Source: Tetrapisispora phaffii CBS 4417
Lineage: Eukaryota; Ascomycota; Saccharomycetes; Saccharomycetales; Saccharomycetaceae
Reading direction: 5' to 3'
Assembly (NCBI RefSeq): GCF_000236905.1
Contig: NC_016531.1
Coordinates: 248,001-312,000 of the forward strand
DNA: 64,000 nt
The notes beneath the pieces were generated by a model. The model did no database searches. It saw only the letters and a list, made by a program, of their open reading frames with translations, and had not been told where the DNA came from. Made by a program: the position numbers and the translations under genes. This document shows, piece by piece, positions 1 to 8,217 of this stretch; positions within the stretch are counted from its first letter, which is position 1; each line of letters begins with the position of its first letter.

Positions 1-1559
1 ATAACAGGACCAGTTGGTTTTTGTGTTGTTTGTTGTTCTTCTTCAGATGGGGTTTCTTTAGCCTTGTTGATTCTTGCAAGTTCAGATTGAATGATTGGGA
101 CTTCACCGACACTGTAACGAATATGCTTCCAGCATTCCTGAATTTCAACTTCAGATTCAGAATATTCACTGACGACCCATAATGCTATACGATAGGCTTT
201 AGCTGATTTAATGAATTCCATTGAGGTGATCAAGTTTGATAAGATATCCTTTCTTAACTCAGGGTATTTTTCCACGACTTCCTTTACGAAAGAAATGATA
301 TCACTTGCAGCAGTTGATGATAATTCACCGACAGTATCCAATAATAGGGAGATCACATCGGCAGCAGCTTCCATGAAACGGATGGCAATTGAATTAATTG
401 TCTTAATCAATAATTGTCTGTATCTCATTGTCTTTTCTAGGTCACCACCCTTGATGTTAGATTGTAACTCTTTCTTTAACAATTTAACTACAGCATCGAC
501 ATTTCTTGAAGCAACCAATTTCATAGAGATATCTAAAGCCTTATTGCGAACATCTATATCTTCGGCAGATAAGACTCTTAAAACATCTAAAGTCAAATCT
601 TCCAAAGCACCTGGATTCTTTTCAATTATATCTTGAATACGATCCATAACGATTAATTTAACATTGTTATCGGACTCTTTGACAGCCAGATCAATCAATT
701 TGGTTGCAGCAGTAGTTAAAACGGCAGGAGTGGTAGATAAGGAGGCCATAGCCAAACAAGTTTCGAAAATAACTTCGTTTGAAGTGGAGGAACTCAAAAT
801 TTCAGATAACAACTCGATATATTGACCCTTCAAAGTTGGAGTGTGTATAGCATCTTTTCTAATGAACTGGACCAATGATATTTGCAAAATTGGGTCTAAC
901 GATTCGATACTAGTGATGTTATCTTCTAAATAAGACAACGCAGCTTCACGGTCTAAATCGGATAAACCGACGAAAGCGTTTCTCTTACAAACTGGGTCAG
1001 TCTCGGCAGCTAAGAAAGATTGAATGATTTCCTTAGTGTCCGGTAACAAATGGTCACTAACTTTGTAAATTGACAAGACTGCTAAAATAGCATATTTACG
1101 AACGTACGCGTGACGATAGTCCAAACAAGCTAAAACAGAAGGAACCATTTGTTCTAACAATTCAACTTCTCTTAACTTTGTAATAAACCTTAGCGTATTA
1201 CCTCTTATGTATTCATTCGAATGTTGTAAATCGTGTTGGATAGCATTACAGACCAAAATCATTTCATGTCTCAATTTTCCATCAGCATCTAGTTTTGGAA
1301 CAATTTCCCAGTAGAAATACAACAATTTCTTTAATTTCTTGTTTTTAGAAGGCATGACAAATCTAATGATATGCATCAATAATTCAGGCAAAGGATTACC
1401 TTCCAACATAGTGACTAAGATTTCTTTCATAGTTTCAATCTTATCTTCATCGGTCCCTTTCTCCAAAGCTTTTTGAAAATCAGATACGGTGTAACTGACG
1501 TTCATTGGTGATGGGTCGAAGACCAACGTATAAGCGGTATGCTTCGTTTGAACAGTCAT
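1..1559 (-). CDS. SEC26: Coatomer subunit beta (beta-COP), 5' part only
   Basis: Beta-COP is a core subunit of the COPI coat that carries retrograde Golgi-to-ER and intra-Golgi vesicles. The reverse strand reads open from an ATG at 1559 (protein begins MTVQTKHTAYTLVF) to the window edge, giving about 519 of the roughly 970 residues usual for the family. The visible part is the helical HEAT/adaptin-like N-terminal solenoid, including the stretches PLPELLMHIIRFVMPS, YIRGNTLRFITKLRE and YAILAVLSIYKV. The last visible residues are an acidic, Gln/Pro-containing linker (PSEEEQQTTQKPTG), which fits the hinge before the appendage half. The gene is truncated by the window and is not a pseudogene. It is divergent from CWC2 across a 946-bp spacer. 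In S. cerevisiae SEC26 is YDR238C, a few genes from PEX5 and MNN10, which follow here. The identification rests on overall sequence recognition. Confidence 0.95.
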   Translation of the reverse strand, partial: MTVQTKHTAYTLVFDPSPMNVSYTVSDFQKALEKGTDEDKIETMKEILVTMLEGNPLPELLMHIIRFVMPSKNKKLKKLLYFYWEIVPKLDADGKLRHEMILVCNAIQHDLQHSNEYIRGNTLRFITKLREVELLEQMVPSVLACLDYRHAYVRKYAILAVLSIYKVSDHLLPDTKEIIQSFLAAETDPVCKRNAFVGLSDLDREAALSYLEDNITSIESLDPILQISLVQFIRKDAIHTPTLKGQYIELLSEILSSSTSNEVIFETCLAMASLSTTPAVLTTAATKLIDLAVKESDNNVKLIVMDRIQDIIEKNPGALEDLTLDVLRVLSAEDIDVRNKALDISMKLVASRNVDAVVKLLKKELQSNIKGGDLEKTMRYRQLLIKTINSIAIRFMEAAADVISLLLDTVGELSSTAASDIISFVKEVVEKYPELRKDILSNLITSMEFIKSAKAYRIALWVVSEYSESEVEIQECWKHIRYSVGEVPIIQSELARINKAKETPSEEEQQTTQKPTGPV

Positions 1560-2505
1560 TTTATCTTGTTTCTAGAACACTCTATTGTCTGACCTAATTT
1601 AAATATACGTAAGTGTTAACAATTTCGACGTCCAATCCTTATATCCCTATGCCAGTAAGAAAATTTTACCAGCTGTAGAGAAGAATTTCAAATGGAATTA
1701 AAACTGGGAAAAGAACTAAATGGAATAGTAACAATAAATCTAGCAGTGTAATCAATTGACTATTTTAATAGTTTCATGAAACGTATTAACGATCATCATT
1801 ACCAGTACCAATATCTGTTATTTGAATTGATTACTTATCTGTTATAGCGTGTATATCTGTTAACAATTCGGAACGCTATGCTTTGCTGTTTACCTTTTCG
1901 TGGAGAGTGATGCCAACAACCGAGCATTTGTAGGTGAGAGACGGGTAACAGCATGGGACGGCCAAATGCCAAGTGTCAAGCATCTGTGTCTGTGACTGTC
2001 CTGTGGAGATCAAGTACCATTCTTTGAAATATACTACAGTATAGTTATAACCGCGTATCTGGTGTTTCCTCTGTTGCGCATGCCACTATTAGTAAGACCG
2101 TGACAGCAGAGCAATCTGAAGACCCAGTCTTTAACTCACTCGGTCCAAAGACTTGGAGCAGCCCAAATCAACGCATATATGTGCGTGTGGATAGATGCGT
2201 TACATATAAGTCTGGCCTACCCGCAACCTATTCATCAACCGCTAGATAACGGGAATCATGGGCATATACTCGGTACCTATGTATTGTCACGTGAACCGCA
2301 CGTGACAACGTATTCACTCAGCAGTAACCCTCCCCAACAAATATTTCATTGCTTTACCAATAAAGGTACCGATGCCCTCTATACAAAAGATATATCAGTT
2401 TAGAAACATGTTAGGTGGTTGGTAGGCCAAGGACGTGCTCTTGCACCAACTGTTAGCGCATTCAAAAAACCACACCTGCATTTAAGTAGACGTAACGAAA
2501 AATCC
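1560..2505. promoter_or_regulatory. Divergent SEC26/CWC2 spacer with Reb1-like site
   Basis: This 946-bp spacer holds no convincing gene. A CGGGTAA heptamer matching the Reb1 core lies at 1942-1948. A paired CACGTG dyad at 2284-2308 is listed separately. A short ORF at 2179-2403 overlaps the dyad and has no recognisable product. Confidence 0.5.
2284..2308. promoter_or_regulatory. Paired CACGTG E-boxes in a 10-bp inverted repeat
   Basis: TTGTCACGTG at 2284-2293 and its exact reverse complement CACGTGACAA at 2299-2308 flank a 5-bp spacer. Each arm carries a CACGTG core preceded by T on its own strand (TCACGTG), the form preferred by Cbf1; Pho4 and Tye7 also bind CACGTG. The dyad lies about 200 bp before the CWC2 ATG and 725 bp before that of SEC26. 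Binding is inferred. Confidence 0.6.
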
Positions 2506-3474
2506 ATGTGGAAAAATAGGTCTGCTAAGGTACAGGTCCCGGAATCTGAACTACCTTCTTCAATACCTCCTCAGGTAGGATTAAGTTTTAATGTATGGTA
2601 TAATAAGTGGTCACAAGGACAGAGCGGTACTTCTCGATACGTGAACCCTTATAGGTTGGAACCACTGTTGCACTCCGGTACTACTATTGGTGATAAGACC
2701 AGTAATAACTTTTTTTGTCTTTTTTTTGCTAAGGGAATGTGCTGTTTAGGGAAAAAATGTACTTATAAGCATCATGTACCGGCTGAAGAAGATAACCTAT
2801 CACTTTCAATGAGTACAGATGTATTGGATTGTTTTGGAAGAGAGAAATTCGGTGACTATAGAGATGATATGGGTGGTGTAGGGTCATTTAGAAAACGTAA
2901 TAGAACATTGTACATTGGCGGATTAACTGGTGCATTAAATAATGAAAATTTTAAACCTTCACAGATTGAAGGAAGATTACGGTTTGCATTCTCCAGACTG
3001 GGAGAGATAGAGACAATACGGTACATTGAAGCGAAGAATTGTGCGTTTGTAACTTACAGGTTCCAAGCCAACGCCGAGTTTGCGAAAGAAGCAATGAGTA
3101 ACCAGACATTACTGACTCCGAGTGATAAAAAATGGGATGAGAGGAAAGATGGCACAGGCCTGTTGGTGAAGTGGGCCAATGATGATCCTGACCCCATTGC
3201 TAGAGAAAGAAGAGACAAAGAAGAGACAAGAGAAACTTTAAAGATAATGGAAGCTCTTATAGCTGCTGACACCTCCAAAGCAATACCTGTGGAAACTGCC
3301 CCTACGAGAACAACCCCAAACATTGCCGTCTCTAGTGTTGGAAATAAGAAAAGATCCGTTTTCACAGATTCACTACTTGCCACGTTGAAAAAACGTAAAT
3401 TGCCAAAGAACATCATCCCACCAAAATCCAAGATTCCATTGATAGATTATGAATCTTCAAGTGATGAAGATTGA
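2506..3474 (+). CDS. CWC2: Pre-mRNA splicing factor Cwc2
   Basis: Cwc2 is a Prp19-complex (NTC) protein that binds U6 snRNA and pre-mRNA near the spliceosome catalytic centre. From the ATG at 2506 the protein is 322 residues. The conserved opening (NRSAKVQVPESELPSSIPPQ) begins immediately, so the in-frame upstream extension to a TTG at 2419 is not used. A CCCH zinc finger (C71, C79, C85, H89) is followed by the conserved GREKFGDYRDDMGGVGSFRK segment. An RRM spans about residues 132-225, with RNP2-like LYIGGL at 135-140 and RNP1-like NCAFVTYRF at 178-186. The C-terminus is Lys-rich and ends in an acidic Ser tail. Length is close to the S. cerevisiae protein (about 339). S. cerevisiae CWC2 is YDL209C, so its place between SEC26 and PEX5 is a local rearrangement. 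Confidence 0.95.
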   Translation: MWKNRSAKVQVPESELPSSIPPQVGLSFNVWYNKWSQGQSGTSRYVNPYRLEPLLHSGTTIGDKTSNNFFCLFFAKGMCCLGKKCTYKHHVPAEEDNLSLSMSTDVLDCFGREKFGDYRDDMGGVGSFRKRNRTLYIGGLTGALNNENFKPSQIEGRLRFAFSRLGEIETIRYIEAKNCAFVTYRFQANAEFAKEAMSNQTLLTPSDKKWDERKDGTGLLVKWANDDPDPIARERRDKEETRETLKIMEALIAADTSKAIPVETAPTRTTPNIAVSSVGNKKRSVFTDSLLATLKKRKLPKNIIPPKSKIPLIDYESSSDED

Positions 3475-4105
3475 GCAAAATCACATAGACTATTTTATAT
3501 ACAACTGCATAATTATTTATATCTTTATTTAACAAAATTTGCATTTCACAAGTTACTATTAATCCCTCCCAAAATTTATATGTAAGAACTAAATTTTAAA
3601 AAAACGCTACACACCCATATTTAGACCTCTACAACTGAATTCCAAGCATCGATAGCGAAAAGATAACAATATTCATCCAAGAAACATAACCCCACGACCA
3701 TCATCATTGCAAATCATCTGTTTAAATACTCATTTACAGCAAATATATCATCAATCTCCCATTATCTTACTTTATAAACATAATTTCTTGACATTAATAT
3801 CTTAATTCGAACCCTTCGGAATTTACAAAATAGAAATCCGATCACCTTGGGGATTTAAAGGATAAGCGGAGTTAGTCATCATTTTTTAAATATAATTAGG
3901 AAGTTAATAAGATTTATTTAAGAGCGTAGTTGGAACTTATAAGAGTATATTTTAAGTCATATTGCAATATATCTTTGCCGAATTGTTGTTTGAACTAGGT
4001 TCGACGATTATAAGAACAGCGTTATTGATAACAGACGTCGTCTATATATATACAAGGTAGAAACACAAAAGGTTGATACACAAAGACTCAAATATCGATT
4101 AAATA
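3475..4105. other. Spacer CWC2 to PEX5, no gene seen
   Basis: This 631-bp AT-rich stretch contains the CWC2 3' region and the PEX5 promoter. Nothing gene-like is visible. GGTTCGA-type strings near 3803 and 3997 resemble a tRNA B box but lack a T-stem or any matching acceptor arm. Confidence 0.4.
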
Positions 4106-5872
4106 ATGAACGTGGCTGATTGTTCGGTGGGGAATAACCCATTAATGCAACTTAATAAACAAACTCAGAATGATAATTTGTTGATGCAGAATTTGAGTCC
4201 TGGGAATGTGAATTCAAAATTTAGGAGTGAAAATATATCACAACAATTTAAGAGCCATGTACGAGGTGCTAATGAAGACCATAAACAGTACATTAACGAT
4301 TTTATGAATAGAAATAGTTTAAATGATAATATAATAAATGGTGACTCAAGTTTAGATTATTTGAAAAATCGTGAAACATACATGGATCCATCTGGAGGAC
4401 AATCGAATTTCTCAAACCAAATTAATAACAATGTAATGAAAGGTGTTCGTGACAGTGAATGGGCAAATGATTTTCGTAATGGAAAACAAAATATACAGCA
4501 GTTTAACAATAACAATGATATGCAGCATCTTCAATCAGGCATTTCACACCCTTTAAGTGCATCGCTTAACATTCAGAACAGAATGATGCCAATGATGGCA
4601 ACTGATGGTTTAATGAAAAGAAGTTTAAACAGAAATATAAATGGTCAAAATTTGATGGATAAGAATGATTGGGATGAAAGATTTAAGGAGTTAGAGAAAG
4701 AGGTCTCTGAGAATTTAAACATTAATGATGATGAAATTGAAAGTGAAGCTGTCATAGAAACAGAAATGAATGATATGAACGAAGAAGTAGTTGAGGAGAA
4801 ATATAAAAACGCATTCCAAGAAGCATGGGATAGCATCAGTAAAGATGCCGAGGATTTATTACCGGATGGGTTGAATCCAGATGCATGGGAGACGGAACAT
4901 CAGCATTATTTCCATAGTAAGTTGAACCAAACTGGGGATTATAGTTTTGCTAAGACTAATGAATTTTTACATAATCCAAATGCATACGAAATAGGTTGTA
5001 TGTTGATGGAAAATGGGGCTAAATTAAGCGAAGCTGCACTGTCTTTCGAAGCAGCATTACAAGACGACCCATCTCACGTCGATGCCTGGTTAAAGCTGGG
5101 GTTAGTCCAAATACAGAATGAAAAAGAAATTCATGGCATTAGTGCATTAGAGAAGTGTTTACAACTTGACCCTAAAAATCTAGATGCAATGAAAAATCTA
5201 GCAATTAGCTATATCAACGAAGGTTTTGATGTCAGCGCATTTACCATGTTAAACAGATGGATCGAAACTAAATATTCATCTTTATTGAATTCGGATGATG
5301 GCATAGAGATGGCATTCGATCAAAATAGATATAAATTAAACGAAATAGTCACAAAACAGTTTCTGAACATTGCTAACAAGTTACCAAATGCCGACGCCGA
5401 TGTTCAACTAGGACTGGGATTACTTTTTTACTCTAACAATGAATTCGACAAGACCATCGATTGCTTCAAAACTGCTTTAGTCATTCATCCCGAAGATGAA
5501 TTGATGTGGAACCGTTTAGGTGCATCACTCGCAAATTCAAGTAGACCAGAAGAAGCCATACAGGCATATCACAAGGCATTACAATTAAAACCATCATTTG
5601 TCAGAGCTCGCTATAATTTAGCTGTATCCTCCATCAATATCGGATGCTATAAAGAAGCTGCAGAACATCTTTTAACGTCATTGAGAATGCATGAAGTTGA
5701 TGGAGTGAACAACCAAATTTCATCATTGTTCAACGACTCATCCAGTGGAGGAAACGAGAATATTTTGCAAACATTAAAGAGAACTTTCATCGCAATGGGA
5801 AGACAAGATTTACTAGAACACGTCTATCCAGGAATGAAACTAGATTATTTCCACAACGAATTCACGTTTTGA
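4106..5872 (+). CDS. PEX5: Peroxisomal PTS1 import receptor Pex5
   Basis: Pex5 is the cycling receptor that binds C-terminal SKL-type signals in the cytosol and delivers matrix proteins to the Pex13/Pex14 docking complex. The 588-residue protein starts MNVADC. The conserved Cys at position 6 is the residue monoubiquitinated for receptor recycling in the family. Aromatic motifs of the W-x3-F type are present at W119-F123 and W189-F193, the latter in a helix running into KELEKEVSENL. The C-terminal half, from about residue 290, is the TPR array that forms the PTS1 groove, with strongly conserved stretches such as GLLFYSNNEFDKTIDCF and RLGASLANSSRPEEAIQAYHKALQL. Length fits S. cerevisiae (612). 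The middle is Asn/Met/Gln-rich and disordered. The next gene is MNN10, as in S. cerevisiae (YDR244W-YDR245W). Confidence 0.97.
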   Translation: MNVADCSVGNNPLMQLNKQTQNDNLLMQNLSPGNVNSKFRSENISQQFKSHVRGANEDHKQYINDFMNRNSLNDNIINGDSSLDYLKNRETYMDPSGGQSNFSNQINNNVMKGVRDSEWANDFRNGKQNIQQFNNNNDMQHLQSGISHPLSASLNIQNRMMPMMATDGLMKRSLNRNINGQNLMDKNDWDERFKELEKEVSENLNINDDEIESEAVIETEMNDMNEEVVEEKYKNAFQEAWDSISKDAEDLLPDGLNPDAWETEHQHYFHSKLNQTGDYSFAKTNEFLHNPNAYEIGCMLMENGAKLSEAALSFEAALQDDPSHVDAWLKLGLVQIQNEKEIHGISALEKCLQLDPKNLDAMKNLAISYINEGFDVSAFTMLNRWIETKYSSLLNSDDGIEMAFDQNRYKLNEIVTKQFLNIANKLPNADADVQLGLGLLFYSNNEFDKTIDCFKTALVIHPEDELMWNRLGASLANSSRPEEAIQAYHKALQLKPSFVRARYNLAVSSINIGCYKEAAEHLLTSLRMHEVDGVNNQISSLFNDSSSGGNENILQTLKRTFIAMGRQDLLEHVYPGMKLDYFHNEFTF

Positions 5873-6397
5873 AATTGAAAACTAAATTAAAGTTAACTAT
5901 ATTCAGCATCTCATAGCTCTTAACCAGACATCAAACCCATACAAAATTTACATGAATTAATATATATATGTATATAAACCGTGTGTATTACACATTTGCA
6001 CATATAAATATCATTATTAATCTAATTAAATCAGAAACGCATGAAATTCAGGTTCATTCAATTCTGTCATCAACGTATTCTTACCTTATCTTTCTTTACA
6101 TCTCTAAATCCTTTGGAAGTAGGACCTTCTTAAATCGAAGCCTTACTTCAACCGTCCACGTACGCAATGATCAGGACTTCTAATGCCGTAATAAAAATTC
6201 GCGTTCTCAACGGTAACTAACGATCTATCATGCATTGAAAAAACTAATTAATACAAAAGGTGATAGATATGTTTTAGATCAAGACCTTCAATTAATTATA
6301 TATGTTTTATTTTTATATGTTGTAGTGATTTGTAGTTGAAACGAGTAAAATAAGGAATAGGATCACAAGAGAGGTTGCCGATTTAATATTTTGAATT
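5873..6397. promoter_or_regulatory. PEX5-MNN10 spacer with MBF/SBF-like element
   Basis: The spacer is 525 bp with no credible gene. TTCGCGTT (AACGCGAA on the other strand) at 6198-6205, 193 bp before the MNN10 ATG, resembles the hybrid MCB/SCB elements of G1/S genes. The rest is AT-rich, with TA microsatellite-like runs near 5960. Confidence 0.4.
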
Positions 6398-7564
6398 ATG
6401 GGTGCTGAAGGTTTTGATCTGCCGGTGTCACAGGAAGACCTCCGAGATGATGAAAAGAAGACCTCTAAAAATAGATTTGATTCTAATAATGTGTCATTTA
6501 AGAGAATGTCATTATATTTATCTAAACATAAGAAATTGATCACTATACTTGTGATTGTGCTGTTTTTGACTTCTTGGTTCAGTGATTCTAGTTCATCATA
6601 TGCACACACTAGAGGATCTGTCAATTATGATAACAATTCACATAGTGCATCGAAATCATACGAATCGTTACCACCAAATATGACAAAATATCAATTTAAC
6701 TGGTGGAATCCAATTAGTTGGTTTTGGAACCCGGATCCAAAAATAGTTATTATATTAGCTGCAAACCAAGGTGGTGGTGTTTTAAGATGGAAGACCGAAC
6801 AAGATTGGTCTATTGAACACTTGTCTATTGGAAATAAAAAAGCATACGCAAGAAGACATGGCTATGGGTTGACTATCAAGGATTTGACTACATTGAAAAG
6901 ATATTCACATGAGTTTAGAGAAAGCTGGCAAAAAGTTGACATTTTGAAACAAACTTTGAGAGAGTATCCAAATGCAGAATGGTTCTGGTGGCTGGATTTA
7001 GAGACTTTGATCATGGAACCAAGTTTTTCGTTAGATGATCATATTTTTTCAAGATTAGATACAATTGCAGACCGTTCATTGAAGAACTTCAACCCATTAA
7101 ACATTGAAGTAGATATTCCATACATTGATTATAAACAAGATTTGAACTTGTTAATTACTCAGGATTGTGGTGGGTTCAACCTAGGCTCTTTTTTTATTAG
7201 AAATAGCGAATGGTCTAAGGCTTTACTAGATATATGGTTTGAACCCATTGCTTATGAACAAAAGCATATGGAATGGGAACATAAAGAACAGGACGCGTTA
7301 GAGAATCTATACGCTTCTCAACCATGGATCCGTTCAGGTATCGCATTTTTACCATTGAGAACAATTAATGCATTCCCACCTGGTGCATGCTCTGACTTTA
7401 GCGATGATCCAAGATATTTTTACAAACAAAGTGCCAAGGATTTCGTCGTCAACATGGCTGGTTGTAATTATGGTAGAGATTGCTGGGGTGAAATGAGTTA
7501 CTACTTGAAAAAAATGGAGAGAAGTAATGCCAAGTGGTATACCAGAAACTTCTTCAAAATTTAA
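6398..7564 (+). CDS. MNN10: Golgi alpha-1,6-mannosyltransferase subunit Mnn10
   Basis: Mnn10 is a subunit of mannan polymerase II (with Mnn9, Anp1, Mnn11, Hoc1) that extends the alpha-1,6 backbone of N-linked mannan in the cis-Golgi. The 388-residue protein is a type II membrane protein with one N-terminal anchor (about residues 48-61) and a GT34 catalytic domain. Family signatures include AANQGGGVLRWK, the ITQDCGGFNLGSFFIRNSEWS block and NMAGCNYGRDCWGEM. The sugar-nucleotide acidic motif reads WWLDLETLIM (D200-L201-E202), a D-x-E in place of the usual D-x-D. Length is close to S. cerevisiae Mnn10 (393). It directly follows PEX5 as in S. cerevisiae. A second subunit of the same complex, MNN9, lies 31 kb downstream. 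Confidence 0.96.
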   Translation: MGAEGFDLPVSQEDLRDDEKKTSKNRFDSNNVSFKRMSLYLSKHKKLITILVIVLFLTSWFSDSSSSYAHTRGSVNYDNNSHSASKSYESLPPNMTKYQFNWWNPISWFWNPDPKIVIILAANQGGGVLRWKTEQDWSIEHLSIGNKKAYARRHGYGLTIKDLTTLKRYSHEFRESWQKVDILKQTLREYPNAEWFWWLDLETLIMEPSFSLDDHIFSRLDTIADRSLKNFNPLNIEVDIPYIDYKQDLNLLITQDCGGFNLGSFFIRNSEWSKALLDIWFEPIAYEQKHMEWEHKEQDALENLYASQPWIRSGIAFLPLRTINAFPPGACSDFSDDPRYFYKQSAKDFVVNMAGCNYGRDCWGEMSYYLKKMERSNAKWYTRNFFKI

Positions 7565-8217
7565 TCCCAATCAATACCAATAAAGTCTAATATATATATA
7601 CCATTTTAAATAGAGAAGCAATTTTGATAAAATCATAATAAATTTAATAATCATAGTTTTAATTACATGGAACTAGCTTTGATTGAAGCACTTCAACTGC
7701 TAACTATTCCAATATACATTTATAAATAGTTATGAATGAAAGTTGGCATCTATAATCATAACTTATGTCATTAGGTTACTGTAGAAGTCAGTTTGTATTC
7801 GATATTGATGAAAAATTTACCCTTCCTTCTTTTACTATTGAAACTTTTTGTCATTTGGCGACGCTTTCACCAAAAAACAATGAGCTTAACAATTAAAACC
7901 TGAATGACTAGAAGTAGCATGTATAATAAACAAAAGATATGCAATTAATAATGATACCGATTCTTTAATATGTACATTCTAGTCTTGTTTGTTTTCCCTC
8001 TTAATTCTTCTTGCTATTTTACAATATCATTTTAAACAGTGACAACAGATTTTTCAGTTCCTTAAGTAGAGACGTTGGGAAATAAACTGAAGGATACTTT
8101 CTGTGTGAAATTATATAAATAAGGACCTTTTTAAAGTTGATGGTTCATTTGAAGGGCCAAATAGTGTTCAGATTCACAATAGTATAAGGGCGATAACATC
8201 TTTAATATTAAGGTAAG
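7565..8217. other. Spacer MNN10 to SWI1, no gene seen
   Basis: These 653 bp of AT-rich sequence should contain the MNN10 terminator and the SWI1 promoter. I see no ORF, RNA gene or notable repeat. TRS23, the next gene after MNN10 in S. cerevisiae, is absent. Confidence 0.4.

Noticed and set aside
2419..2505. N-terminal extension of CWC2 to a TTG codon
   Set aside because: Yeast nuclear genes rarely start at TTG, and the conserved protein begins directly at the ATG at 2506.
3797..4010. GGTTCGA-like strings resembling a tRNA B box
   Set aside because: No A box, T-stem pairing or acceptor stem could be built around them on either strand.
6313..6624. Minus-strand ORF over the start of MNN10
   Set aside because: It is antisense to the well-supported MNN10 N-terminus and shows no conserved features.
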